Shown here in pieces: positions 9,824 to 18,755 of a stretch of DNA of 64,000 bases. This DNA is from Campylobacter corcagiensis (lineage in GTDB: Bacteria > Campylobacterota > Campylobacteria > Campylobacterales > Campylobacteraceae): the NCBI RefSeq assembly GCF_013201645.1, contig NZ_CP053842.1:558001-622000 (forward strand), written 5' to 3'. The notes under the pieces are model-generated. The model did no database searches. It was not told the DNA's origin and saw only the letters and a list, made by a program, of their open reading frames with translations. A program made the position numbers and the translations under genes. How positions within the stretch are numbered: the stretch's first letter is position 1; the number at the start of each line of letters is the position of its first letter.

Positions 9824-10675
9824 ATGAGTGATAGTTTATATGAGACTTTGGGAGTGGATAAATCAGCAAGTAGCGATGATATAAAAAAGGCTTATAGAAA
9901 ACTTGCTAGAAAGTACCATCCTGATATAAATAAAAGTCCAGATGCTGAAGAGAAATTTAAAGAGATAAATGCCGCTTATGAAATTTTAAGTGATGAAGAA
10001 AAAAGACGCCAGTATGATACTAGAGGGGACTCTATGTTTGGTGGTCAAAATTTTAGTGATTTTGCAAGAAATGCTGGCGATATGGGCGATTTAAATGAAA
10101 TTTTAAGGAATATTTTTGGTGGTAGTGGCTTTAATTTTTCAGGGGGCTTTAGTCAAGGATTTGGTGGATTTAGCGAGGATTTAGACATTAATGCTAACCT
10201 TACTATGGACTTTGAAGATGCTATTTTAGGTGGCGAAAAAGAGATAAGTTTAAATGGTAAGAGTATTAAGATTAGAATTCCAGCTGGAGTTGATGATGGT
10301 GATAAGCTAAGGGTTAGAGGAAAAGGCTCTGTTTCACAGCGTTCAAACCAAAGAGGTGATCTTATACTAAATTTAAGCGTTAGACCAAGTAGTGAGTATA
10401 CAAGAAAAGGTGATGATTTGTATAAAACAATTGATATTCCTCTAAAAACAGCTCTATTTGGTGGTAAAATGAGTGTAAAAACTCCAAAAAAAGATGTCAC
10501 TATAAAAATAGGCGAAAATAGTAAAAACGCTCAAAAAATACGCCTAAAAGGGTATGGTGTTCAAAATAGAAAAACCAAAATTTATGGTGATTTGTATCTA
10601 AATGTAAACATCATACTTCCTGATATAAGCTCACTTGATGATGAGACTATAAAGATACTTAAAGAAAAACTATAA
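9824..10675 (+). CDS. cbpA: DnaJ-like co-chaperone CbpA
   Basis: 283 residues: N-terminal J domain with HPD (KYHPDIN near residue 35), a Gly/Phe-rich linker (about 75-115) and a DnaJ C-terminal substrate-binding domain. The zinc-finger CxxCxGxG repeats of DnaJ are absent, which makes it CbpA-type. It stimulates DnaK. It is followed by hspR 10 bases later behind a shared strong promoter. Confidence 0.95.
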   Translation: MSDSLYETLGVDKSASSDDIKKAYRKLARKYHPDINKSPDAEEKFKEINAAYEILSDEEKRRQYDTRGDSMFGGQNFSDFARNAGDMGDLNEILRNIFGGSGFNFSGGFSQGFGGFSEDLDINANLTMDFEDAILGGEKEISLNGKSIKIRIPAGVDDGDKLRVRGKGSVSQRSNQRGDLILNLSVRPSSEYTRKGDDLYKTIDIPLKTALFGGKMSVKTPKKDVTIKIGENSKNAQKIRLKGYGVQNRKTKIYGDLYLNVNIILPDISSLDDETIKILKEKL

Positions 10676-10685
10676 AGGAGAAAAA

Positions 10686-11066
10686 ATGGAAGGATATGAC
10701 GAGCCGGTATATTTGATAAGTATAGTTGCTAAGAATTTAGAAATTCACCCTCAAACACTAAGGCAGTATGAAAAAGAAGGGCTTATAGAACCAGATAGAA
10801 CTGCTGGTAGGATGAGACTTTACTCTCAAAGAGATGTTGATAGGATAAGGGCTATTTTAACTCTAACTAGAGATATGGGGGTAAATTTAGCTGGAGTTGA
10901 TGTGGTTTTTCAACTAAAGCAGAGAATTGAAGAGTATGAAAAAGAGATAGAAGATCTCCGTCTTGAGATAGAAAGATTGACAAAAAATTCAAATTCCAAA
11001 GGTTCTCTTGTAAAAAGAAAAACTAAATTTGACCTAATATTTTTAGGAAATAGTGATAAAAAATAA
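10686..11066 (+). CDS. hspR: MerR-family heat-shock repressor HspR
   Basis: 126 residues: a MerR winged helix (LISIVAKNLEIHPQTLRQYE, then EKEGLIEPDRTAGRMRLYS) and a C-terminal coiled coil (EKEIEDLRLEIERL). HspR represses chaperone operons through HAIR operators in epsilonproteobacteria. cbpA-hspR linkage is the standard arrangement and implies autoregulation. Confidence 0.95.
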   Translation: MEGYDEPVYLISIVAKNLEIHPQTLRQYEKEGLIEPDRTAGRMRLYSQRDVDRIRAILTLTRDMGVNLAGVDVVFQLKQRIEEYEKEIEDLRLEIERLTKNSNSKGSLVKRKTKFDLIFLGNSDKK

Positions 11067-11165
11067 CAAATTTTAAAAATTAGGCTAAATTTAAGTTAAT
11101 TTTTGATTAATAAAAGCTTTTTTATGGTAACATTGTCAAATGTATTTAATAAAAAGGCTTGAAAT

Positions 11166-12506
11166 TTGAATGATAAATTTAGTAAAATAGGCTTCATCTT
11201 AGCCGTTGCGGGTAGTGCTGTGGGTCTAGGAAATGCTTGGAAATTTCCAACCCTTGTTGGAACAAATGGTGGTTCGGCATTTATTATTCTTTATCTTTTG
11301 CTTACATTTTTAGTTAGTTTTGTTATATTTCTTGGCGAAATTTCTATTGGTAAACTAAGTGGTAAAGACCCAGTTAACGCCTACAAGATGCTTGCTCCAA
11401 AAAACGCTAAATTTTGGAGTTTAGCTGGATTTTGTATAGTTGGTTCTGTGCTTATATTTTCATTTTATAGCGTTATAATGGGCTGGATTTTAAAGTATTG
11501 TGTAAGTAGTGTTTACTACTTGCCAACCACAGTTGATGAGAGTGGGGCGGTATTTAGTGCACTTTTAACAAGTGATCTTGGAGTTATACTTTTTTATTAT
11601 ACAGTTTCTGTTTTGCTGACATTTTGGATAGTTTCAAAAGGCATTGTAGGTGGCATTGAAAGACTAAATGTCTGGATGATGCCAGCACTTTTTATATTTT
11701 TAGTGATAATGCTTCTGTTTTCTTTTTCTATGAGTGGTTTTAGCGAGTCTGCTAAATTTATGCTAAAACCTGACTTTTCAGCCCTTAATAAAGACTCAGT
11801 TTTAGCAGCTTTAGGTTTGGCATTTTTTACGCTATCGCTTGGCGTTGGTACGATTATAACATACGCTGCAAGCTTACCTGATAAAACTGACATTTTAAAA
11901 AGCTCTTTGTCTATTGTTTTTATAAATATTTTAATCGGCGTTATGATGGGTCTTATTGTTTTTACATTTATTTTTGAATTTGGAGCAGATCCTAAAGAGC
12001 AGGGCCCTGGTCTTGTTTTTATCTCGCTTGCTACACTTTTTTCAAAACTAGGCATAGTTGGAAATATATTTGCTGTTATGTTTTTTGTAAGCCTGTTCTT
12101 TGCTGCTTTAACAAGTGCTGTTTCTATGATAGAACCAAGTGCATTGTATCTTATCAACACCTTTAAAATGAGCCGAAAAAAAGCACTTAGCGTAATTTTA
12201 GCTTTTGTTTATATAATGGGGGTTTTATGTATATTTTCATATCAGGCAACAACTAGTGAGTATTTGACATTTTTTGGTAAGAGTTTCTTTGATTGTGTGG
12301 ATTATTTCACATCTAATATTTTAATGCCAATTAGTGGTATTTTGATTGCTATTTTTGTTGGATATATTATGAATAAATCTTCTTTAGAAGAGCTTTTTAT
12401 ACCTTATACAGGTGAAATCGGGTTTAAAATTTGGTATATACTTTTAAGAACTGTTGCGCCACTTGCGGTTGCAATTATCATGATAAATCAAATTTTCTTT
12501 TCATAA
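11166..12506 (+). CDS. Sodium:neurotransmitter symporter family transporter 1
   Basis: 446 residues, about 11-12 membrane segments. The signature SKIGFILAVAGSAVGLGNAW at the start contains the unwound TM1 sodium/substrate site of LeuT-fold NSS carriers. It imports an amino acid with sodium; the substrate is not readable. It begins with TTG. The second copy follows after nine bases, so the two are co-transcribed. Confidence 0.93.
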   Translation: MNDKFSKIGFILAVAGSAVGLGNAWKFPTLVGTNGGSAFIILYLLLTFLVSFVIFLGEISIGKLSGKDPVNAYKMLAPKNAKFWSLAGFCIVGSVLIFSFYSVIMGWILKYCVSSVYYLPTTVDESGAVFSALLTSDLGVILFYYTVSVLLTFWIVSKGIVGGIERLNVWMMPALFIFLVIMLLFSFSMSGFSESAKFMLKPDFSALNKDSVLAALGLAFFTLSLGVGTIITYAASLPDKTDILKSSLSIVFINILIGVMMGLIVFTFIFEFGADPKEQGPGLVFISLATLFSKLGIVGNIFAVMFFVSLFFAALTSAVSMIEPSALYLINTFKMSRKKALSVILAFVYIMGVLCIFSYQATTSEYLTFFGKSFFDCVDYFTSNILMPISGILIAIFVGYIMNKSSLEELFIPYTGEIGFKIWYILLRTVAPLAVAIIMINQIFFS

Positions 12507-12515
12507 GGATAAATT

Positions 12516-13859
12516 TTGAAAGATCATTTTTCTAAAATAGGGTTTGTTTTAAGTGTCGCAGGTGGGGCTGTAGGTTTAGGAAATGCTTGGAAATTTCCAA
12601 CTATGGTAGGAACAAATGGTGGCTTTGCCTTTGTTTTACTTTACTTGCTTATTACTTTAACTATCGGTTTTGCTATATTTTTGGCTGAAATTTTGATGGG
12701 AAAACTAAGCCGTAAAGATCCTGTCAATGCTTATCTTTCGCTCTCACCAACGCCAAAAAAAGGTAAAATTTGGAAAAATGCAGGCTTTTTTACCATAGGT
12801 GGAATTTTAGTTTTATCATTTTATCTTGTGATTTTAGGCTGGGTTATAAGATATATTTTTGTTAGTTTAACAGCTTTGCCAAAAGATATCAATAGTGCTA
12901 GGGCGATGTTTGAAGGATTTGTTAGTGGTGATATTTTAGGAAGTATATTTTTCTTTTTTATAGGTTTTGCTATTACACTTTTTGTGGTATCAAAAGGGGT
13001 TAAAAATGGCATAGAAAAGCTAAATGTCTGGATGATGCCGCTACTTTTTGTGATGCTTCTTGGGATGCTTATATTTTCTTCGACTATTGATGGCTTTAAA
13101 GATGCGGCTAAATTTCTTTTTTATATGGATTTTTCTAAGCTAAATTTTAGCGTTATGCTTGATGCTTTGGGATTATCATTTTTTACTCTTTGTGTTGGAA
13201 TTGGGTGTATTATGACTTATGCTGCTTCTATGAGTGATGAGACAAATCCGATAGCTAGCTCACTTTATATAGTGCTTATAAATATCTTAATAGCTTTTAT
13301 GATGGGGCTAATAGTCTTTACATTTATATTTGAATTTAACGGCGATCCGACAGAACAAGGAGTAGGGCTAGTGTTTTTTTCACTTCTTACGCTTTTTTCA
13401 AATTTTGGCATTGTTGGAAATTTACTAGCGTTTCTTTTCTTTGTAAGTCTGTTTTTTGCGGGTATTACTTCAGCCATTTCTATGATAGAACCATTTACTT
13501 TTTATCTTGTAAGCGAGTATAAAATTTCAAGAAAAAAGGCTTTGGTTTATATAGGTTTAGCAGTGTTTATACTTGGCTGTTTATCCATACTTTCAATAAG
13601 TGCTAAATTTAGTGGTTTACTTACTTTTTTTGGCAAGAGCTTTTTTGATTGTCTTGATTTTTTAACATCAAATGTTACTCTTCCGCTTGGGGCTTTATTA
13701 ACAGCAGTATTTGTTGGGTATGTTATGCGAAGTGAGCTTGTAAGGGGTTATTTTGAGCCATATATGGGTAAATGCGTTTTTAAAGTGTGGTTTTTTGTAC
13801 TTAAATTTGTAGCACCTTTTGCTATAGTTGCTATAGTTTTAAACCAAATTCTAGGCTAA
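12516..13859 (+). CDS. Sodium:neurotransmitter symporter family transporter 2
   Basis: 447 residues, same fold and TM1 signature as the gene before it (SKIGFVLSVAGGAVGLGNAW). The pair are clear tandem paralogs, with about half their residues shared by eye, with shared blocks such as LNVWMMPLLF and GKSFFDCLDF. It starts with TTG. They may form two transporters of different specificity or one hetero-unit. Confidence 0.93.
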   Translation: MKDHFSKIGFVLSVAGGAVGLGNAWKFPTMVGTNGGFAFVLLYLLITLTIGFAIFLAEILMGKLSRKDPVNAYLSLSPTPKKGKIWKNAGFFTIGGILVLSFYLVILGWVIRYIFVSLTALPKDINSARAMFEGFVSGDILGSIFFFFIGFAITLFVVSKGVKNGIEKLNVWMMPLLFVMLLGMLIFSSTIDGFKDAAKFLFYMDFSKLNFSVMLDALGLSFFTLCVGIGCIMTYAASMSDETNPIASSLYIVLINILIAFMMGLIVFTFIFEFNGDPTEQGVGLVFFSLLTLFSNFGIVGNLLAFLFFVSLFFAGITSAISMIEPFTFYLVSEYKISRKKALVYIGLAVFILGCLSILSISAKFSGLLTFFGKSFFDCLDFLTSNVTLPLGALLTAVFVGYVMRSELVRGYFEPYMGKCVFKVWFFVLKFVAPFAIVAIVLNQILG

Positions 13860-13880
13860 ATTTATGCTTTTAATTTAGCC
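13854..13880. terminator. Bidirectional terminator between NSS genes and cysK
   Basis: Nine-base perfect stem GGCTAAATT/AATTTAGCC with a nine-base loop, overlapping the stop of the second transporter. It lies between two convergent transcripts. A partial third copy, GGGCTAAATTT, follows. Confidence 0.65.
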
Positions 13881-13901
13881 CGATTAAGGGCTAAATTTCT
13901 A

Positions 13902-14789
13902 CTAAAAAAGAGAAAGATATCTCTCGCCTGTATCACAAAGTATAGTTACTATTGTTTTACCAGGATTTTCTTTGGCTATGACAGAAGCTGCATAAACATT
14001 TGCTCCACTTGAAATTCCAACGAGCAAACCCTCTTTTTTAGCTAATTGTTTAGCTGAGTTAAAAGCGTCTTCATTGCTTACTGTAAAGTACTCATCTACT
14101 ACGCTTTTATGTAAATTTTTAGGAATGAAATTTGCTCCAATTCCTTGAATTTTATGTGCTCCTGCTGCGCCACTACTAAGAAGTGGAGATGAGGCTGGTT
14201 CAACTCCAATTACTTTAATATTTGGATTTTTAGCTTTTAAAATTTCACCCACACCACTTATCGTTCCGCCACTTCCAAAACCAGCTATAAAGATATCAGG
14301 AGTTACTTCAGCTAAAATCTCTTTTGCGGTTGTCTCTTTATGTGCTTGGATATTTGCTGGATTGTCAAACTGACTTGGGATAAAGCCGTTTAGTTCATCA
14401 CGAAGTCTAATGCTCTCATCAACTGCTCCTTTCATGCCAAGTGCTGGGTCAGTTAGTACAATATTAGCACCATAAGCTTTAATGAGCTTTTGTCTTTCAA
14501 CACTCATCGAACTTGGCATTGTAAGGATTAGTTTAAGCCCATAAACTGCACAAACCATAGCTAGTCCTATACCTGTGTTGCCACTTGTTGGCTCTATTAT
14601 TACACTATTTTTTGTAATAACGCCTCTTTGAAAAGCATCTTTTATCATAAAGATTGAAGCTCTATCTTTAACTGAACCACTTGGGTTTAAAAATTCAGCC
14701 TTTGCTAGTATTGTTGCATCTTTTGAAAAGCTATTTATCTTAACAAGTGGTGTGTTTCCTATTAAATCTAATACATTTTCAGCTATCAT
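13902..14789 (-). CDS. cysK: O-acetylserine sulfhydrylase (cysteine synthase A)
   Basis: 295 residues of fold-type II PLP enzyme that makes cysteine from O-acetylserine and sulfide. The PLP lysine is Lys41 in PSGSVKDRAS; EPTSGNTGIG and GSGGTISG bind substrate and phosphate. It lies ten bases after an Rrf2 regulator and after metY, forming a three-gene sulfur operon. It is slightly shorter than the usual 305-320 residues. Confidence 0.95.
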   Translation of the reverse strand: MIAENVLDLIGNTPLVKINSFSKDATILAKAEFLNPSGSVKDRASIFMIKDAFQRGVITKNSVIIEPTSGNTGIGLAMVCAVYGLKLILTMPSSMSVERQKLIKAYGANIVLTDPALGMKGAVDESIRLRDELNGFIPSQFDNPANIQAHKETTAKEILAEVTPDIFIAGFGSGGTISGVGEILKAKNPNIKVIGVEPASSPLLSSGAAGAHKIQGIGANFIPKNLHKSVVDEYFTVSNEDAFNSAKQLAKKEGLLVGISSGANVYAASVIAKENPGKTIVTILCDTGERYLSLF

Positions 14790-14799
14790 TATGTATCCT

Positions 14800-15213
14800 T
14801 TATATTACGAAATTTAGGTATTTAGTACTTTCCTTTTCTACTTTTTCTATTTTACTTAGCGGAAGGTCTAATATATCTTTTATTTTTAAGTCAAATTTAG
14901 CAAGAAGCATATTTATACTTAAATTTTCAACTTGAGTATTTGCTATACTCACCTCTTTTTCAAGAGCAGTAAAAACTTCATAAAAAGTTATCTCATCAAG
15001 TGTTTTTTTTAGATAGTATCCACCACCTTTACCCTTAACGCTAGATATGATTTTAGCATTTTTGAGTAGATTTAGGATTTGTTCTAAATAACCTCTTGAA
15101 ATTTTAGTGTTGTCACTTATCTCTTTGATAGTAACTGGTGAAATTTCACTGGCCTTGGCTATCTCGTAAATAGCCGAAAGCCCATAAACACCTTTAGTTG
15201 TAAGAAGTGCCAT
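14800..15213 (-). CDS. Rrf2-family regulator without cysteines (CymR-like)
   Basis: 137 residues with the Rrf2 winged helix (TTKGVYGLSAIYEIAKA, ISRGYLEQILNLL, VKGKGGGYYL). There is no cysteine in the whole protein, so it cannot hold the Fe-S cluster of IscR or NsrR. CymR, the cluster-free Rrf2 regulator of cysteine metabolism in Gram-positives, works as a complex with CysK; here the gene is directly before cysK and its start overlaps metY's stop, which suggests the same role. This is inference. Confidence 0.85.
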   Translation of the reverse strand: MALLTTKGVYGLSAIYEIAKASEISPVTIKEISDNTKISRGYLEQILNLLKNAKIISSVKGKGGGYYLKKTLDEITFYEVFTALEKEVSIANTQVENLSINMLLAKFDLKIKDILDLPLSKIEKVEKESTKYLNFVI

Positions 15214-16484
15214 TAATCAAGTGCTTGTTTTAAGTCAGCTATAAGATCTTTAGCACTTTCAAGACCTACACTAAGACGAATTAGCCCACTACTGATTCCA
15301 GCTGTTTTTAGCTCACTTTGGCTAAGTTGTGAGTGAGTTGTACTTGCTGGATGAGTTATGATAGATTTGCTATCTCCGATATTTACCACAACTGAGAAAA
15401 TTTTAGTTTTATCTGAGATCTCTTTTGCTATATCGTAGTTTTCAACTTCAAAGCATAAAAGCCCACTAGATAAGCCATCTTTAAATTTCTCTTTTGCGAT
15501 TTTATTTCCTTTCGAGTTTTTAAGTCCTGGATAAGTTACGCTTTTTACTTTTGGATGATTTGCTAAAAATTCTGCTACTTCTAGAGCGTTTTTAGAGTGT
15601 TTTTCCATCCTTAAATCAAGCGTTTCAAGTCCTTGAATTAACTGAAATGAGTTAAAAGGTGAAATAGTCATACCAAAATCTCTTAAAACCCTAAAAACAA
15701 GTCTAAGTGAGAATATATCAAAGCTATCTGTAAAGTCTGAGTAAACTAAGCCATGATAAGTCTCATCTGGTTCATTATATAGTGGATATCTAGAGTTGTT
15801 TTTTAGTTTTTCATTTAGCTTTGGGCTAGATACAACCGCTCCAGCAATGCTTAATCCTTGACCGCTAATGTATTTGCTAGCACTATGAATAACCACATCA
15901 ACGCCATCTTTTATTGGATTATACAAAGCAGGGCTAAGGACGGTATTATCAGCTACTGTGACAATGTCGTATTTATTTGCGATGCTAACTATACTATCCA
16001 CATCAGCTATAGAAATTTGTGGGTTAGATAGAGTTTCAAACAAAATAGCCTTTGTAGTATCATCTATAAGACTTTCTAGTTCATTAGTGTTTTCAGCATC
16101 AAAGACTTTGGTTTTAACGCCAAAATTTGCAAGACTTGAAGTAAGAAGTGTTACTGTTCCACCATAAACTTTATCTGACATAAGTATTGTATCGCCTGAT
16201 TTTACAAGATTGGCCATGGTTGCAAAAACTGCTGCTTGACCACTTGAAGTTGCAACTGCTGCTGATCCGCCTTCTAAAGCCGCAAGCCTTTTTTGAAATA
16301 CATCAGTTGTAGGGTTTGATAGTCTTGAGTATATATACCCTAAATCCTTAAGTGTGAAGCGATCTGCTGCCATATCAGCAGTTCCAAAGTTATAAGCCGT
16401 GTTAAAGTAGATAGGAACTGCCATAGTGCCATATCCGCTCAAACTATCATATCCTGAATGAAGAGCTAAAGTTTGCTTTTCCAT
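15213..16484 (-). CDS. metY: O-acetylhomoserine sulfhydrylase
   Basis: 423 residues of Cys/Met-metabolism PLP enzyme; the PLP lysine is in HSASKYISGQG. The length and the N-terminus TLALHSGYD fit the MetY/Met17 group that makes homocysteine from O-acetylhomoserine and sulfide, or methionine with methanethiol. A cystathionine synthase would be shorter (about 380). First gene of metY-rrf2-cysK. Confidence 0.92.
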   Translation of the reverse strand: MEKQTLALHSGYDSLSGYGTMAVPIYFNTAYNFGTADMAADRFTLKDLGYIYSRLSNPTTDVFQKRLAALEGGSAAVATSSGQAAVFATMANLVKSGDTILMSDKVYGGTVTLLTSSLANFGVKTKVFDAENTNELESLIDDTTKAILFETLSNPQISIADVDSIVSIANKYDIVTVADNTVLSPALYNPIKDGVDVVIHSASKYISGQGLSIAGAVVSSPKLNEKLKNNSRYPLYNEPDETYHGLVYSDFTDSFDIFSLRLVFRVLRDFGMTISPFNSFQLIQGLETLDLRMEKHSKNALEVAEFLANHPKVKSVTYPGLKNSKGNKIAKEKFKDGLSSGLLCFEVENYDIAKEISDKTKIFSVVVNIGDSKSIITHPASTTHSQLSQSELKTAGISSGLIRLSVGLESAKDLIADLKQALD

Positions 16485-16664
16485 AAATATCCTTAAATTT
16501 AAAATATAAATTGAATTGTAGCTTAAGTTTTTAATAATGTCAAGTGTTTTAGTAAATTTATAAATTTATCTTTATAATGCTTATATTTAGTGATTTTAAA
16601 ATATAGTAAACTAATAAACTATATTTAAACTTAGTTTTGAAATCAAGGCAGTTTTGGAATTTGA

Positions 16665-16690
16665 TATAATTTGGTAAAAATTTGACGGAG
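16665..16690 (+). promoter_or_regulatory. -10 box and RBS for the following small gene
   Basis: TATAAT at 16665-16670 preceded by TTGA, then the Shine-Dalgarno GGAG at 16687-16690. The RBS spacing favours ATG at 16697 over the upstream TTG at 16682, which lies before the RBS. Confidence 0.55.
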
Positions 16691-16696
16691 CAGATG

Positions 16697-17029
16697 ATGA
16701 AAATAAGTGAAAAACAAGATAGAGTTAAGTATATAAGGGCACTTGAGCGTTTTGTAAAATCAGCAATTGCGATACTTAAAAGAGATGATTTCAAAGAAGA
16801 ACTATTTAGAGAAAGGATTAATAAGAATTTGACTGTGCTTAATAAAGTAAAGCCCGTTTTTTTAGATAGTTCGTACACCAAAGCTTTAGAAGCATTTGCT
16901 AAGTCGGTTATAGCTGGTGGCGATAAGGAAGTGCTTGTAAAAGAGGCAAATCAACTTGAAAAGCTTAAAAATGTTAAAACTTATAAAAAAGATAAGCATA
17001 AAAAAGATAAATTTGACTCTGAATTTTAG
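16697..17029 (+). CDS. Small conserved charged protein, function unknown
   Basis: 110 residues, mostly helical, with alternating charged helices (QDRVKYIRALERFVKSAIA, ALEAFAKSVIAGGDKEVL) and a lysine-rich tail KKDKHKKDK. No signal or membrane segment. I do not recognise the family. It lies alone between metY and tRNA-Lys. Confidence 0.7.
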   Translation: MKISEKQDRVKYIRALERFVKSAIAILKRDDFKEELFRERINKNLTVLNKVKPVFLDSSYTKALEAFAKSVIAGGDKEVLVKEANQLEKLKNVKTYKKDKHKKDKFDSEF

Positions 17030-17092
17030 AAATTTAGGCTATTTTCAGCTAAATTTAAACATTTAAGAGTAGAATTTCATTTCTTTAAATCT

Positions 17093-17168
17093 GTCTTGTT
17101 AGCTCAGTTGGTAGAGCATCTGACTCTTAATCAGAGGGCCGCAGGTTCGAACCCTGCACAGGACACCA
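17093..17168 (+). tRNA. tRNA-Lys (anticodon CUU)
   Basis: 76 bases including encoded CCA. Acceptor GTCTTGT pairs with ACAGGAC; anticodon stem TCTGA/TCAGA encloses the loop CTCTTAA, giving CUU; T-loop TTCGAAC is canonical. It reads AAG only, a supplement to the expected UUU species. Confidence 0.95.
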
Positions 17169-17218
17169 TGATAAAGATAAATGCTAAAAGTATCACAAAA
17201 GTATCACAAAGAGATAAA

Positions 17219-17650
17219 ATGAAAAAAATTATACCTGTTTTAGTTTTTTTATTAATAGCTGGAGAGTTTTTTTGGTTTATAAATAAGCCTTCAAAATTTA
17301 ACGCTAAAGAGCTTGGAGCTCATCTTAGTTGCCATATAAATATCGAGGATTGTAGTGTGAAATTTGGTCAAAAAGATGTGGAAATTTCACTAAATCCAAA
17401 GCCTTTAAAAGTGATGATACCTACCACTTTAAGGCTTAAAAATCTAGGTGAGTATGAAAATTTAAGTGTCATACTAAAAGGGGTCAATATGAACATGGGA
17501 AAGATAGAGTCTAGATTTGTCAAAAATGGTGGTATTTACGAAGCAAATGTTATATTTTCGGCTTGTGTTGGTGATATGCTATACGAAGGCGTTTTATATT
17601 CAAATGGTAAACCAATAGGATTTAAATTTGAGTTTTTACTTGAAAAGTGA
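17219..17650 (+). CDS. Predicted exported or membrane-anchored protein, unknown
   Basis: 143 residues from ATG at 17219, with a hydrophobic N-terminus MKKIIPVLVFLLIAGEFFWF acting as a signal or anchor and two cysteine motifs (LSCHINIEDCSV, later FSACVGDM) likely to form disulfides in the periplasm. A longer reading frame reaches back across the tRNA, but that part is tRNA sequence. Function unknown. Confidence 0.75.
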   Translation: MKKIIPVLVFLLIAGEFFWFINKPSKFNAKELGAHLSCHINIEDCSVKFGQKDVEISLNPKPLKVMIPTTLRLKNLGEYENLSVILKGVNMNMGKIESRFVKNGGIYEANVIFSACVGDMLYEGVLYSNGKPIGFKFEFLLEK

Positions 17651-17835
17651 TTTTATTTAATAACTTTCTTTGCTTTAAGGATTAGTCTAAATTTAGCTTT
17701 AATATAAATTAATAAAACAAAAACTAAAATTAGCAATCTGGTACTAGCTACTTGTTTTTTAATTCGGATTAGAAATATTTATATTTTAAGTTTTTATAAA
17801 GTAAATTTTGAGTAAAATTCAAGCTTCAGTTTAAC

Positions 17836-17910
17836 GGCCCCTTCGTCTAGTGGTTAGGACGCCGGCCTCTCACGCCGGCAACACGAGTTCGAGTCTCGTA
17901 GGGGTCACCA
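17836..17910 (+). tRNA. tRNA-Glu (anticodon CUC)
   Basis: 75 bases with encoded CCA. Acceptor GGCCCCT/AGGGGTC; anticodon stem CCGGC/GCCGG with loop CTCTCAC, so the anticodon is CUC. T-loop TTCGAGT. It reads GAG only. Like the nearby tRNA-Lys it carries C34. Confidence 0.95.
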
Positions 17911-18265
17911 TTTTACTAGCTCAAATTCCATAAAATTAATTATTTTAAAAATCACTCATACTTTTTGAGACTGTTACATAATATATCAATCAAATATCTA
18001 AATGATAGAGATTATAACGCTATTATTTTATTTTGAATTTTATAATTTAAAACTTTCCAACTTATTTGTAGTAATTATAAAACTTAGAATGTTTAGTATA
18101 TTTTTGTGAAAAATTGTGTAGGTTAGTGGAAAGTAAATATACAATTTTTTGATTACATTACAACGACTTATTTTTGTTATATGGCATTAAGTCTCCTTTA
18201 TTAAACTTTAAGCATAAATATTAAATTTGAATAAAAAATTGTCTATGATATAAAACACAAAAGTT
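17911..18265. other. AT-rich gene-free stretch
   Basis: No open reading frame with a plausible start and RBS on either strand. Only short AT-rich segments and tracts are visible. The stretch leads into the 16-base inverted repeat that follows. Confidence 0.6.
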
Positions 18266-18300
18266 GTTTTAACTTATATTAAGGTAATATAAGTTAAAAC
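18266..18300. promoter_or_regulatory. Perfect 16-bp inverted repeat in the 5' region of a small gene
   Basis: GTTTTAACTTATATTA at 18266-18281 and its exact complement at 18285-18300 with a three-base loop AGG. A TATAAA-like -10 lies just upstream (about 18249). It ends 41 bases before the ATG at 18342, so it could be an operator or an mRNA 5' hairpin. Confidence 0.7.
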
Positions 18301-18341
18301 AAGGTTGTAAAAATGAAACACACTATTAGAAAGGATTTAAA

Positions 18342-18613
18342 ATGGAAAAAATTACAGAATGGGATTACACTATGACTGGTGATGAGTTTGAACTTGTATC
18401 AGAGTGGGCTAGAAATGCATATGGCACTATGAGCTCTTTTTTTATGATAATTGGAGCGATGAAATAAATAATGATGAGCTTTTTGAAAAACTCCAAAATC
18501 TTGAAGATAGAATTTTTACAGATAAAACTAAAACAAAAGATGAGTGGGAAGAAGAGATAGACTCATTAGAAAAGTATATCATAAACAAATATAACCTAAA
18601 AGTTAAAAGGTAA
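18342..18613 (+). pseudogene. Small acidic protein gene with a T7 frameshift
   Basis: ATG behind AAAGGA. Reading frame MEKITEWDYTMTGDEFE continues to seven Ts at 18437-18443 and then stops at 18465-18467 after 41 residues. With eight Ts it continues FYDNWSDEINNDELFEKLQN to TAA at 18611-18613, about 90 residues in total with acidic, helical character. The single-base slip in a homopolymer could be phase variation, decay or a sequence error. No family recognised. Confidence 0.7.
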
Positions 18614-18755
18614 AAATAAAATTTATTTATACTGCACTTTTATATTCAGTTAGGTTTTAGATAAGCATTAGTAAAATTTAGGATAATTAAAAGCCTTAGG
18701 TGGATAACTATCCTAATATTAAAAATACAAAAATTATTTTATGTGGAGACTAGAT

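Noticed and set aside
11166-13859. Tandem NSS transporters as a possible assembly duplication
   Set aside because: The two genes differ throughout at the DNA level, so they are old paralogs.
17096-17218. Upstream extension of the 17.2-kb exported protein reading
   Set aside because: This part is the tRNA-Lys gene; the signal-peptide start at 17219 is the realistic one.
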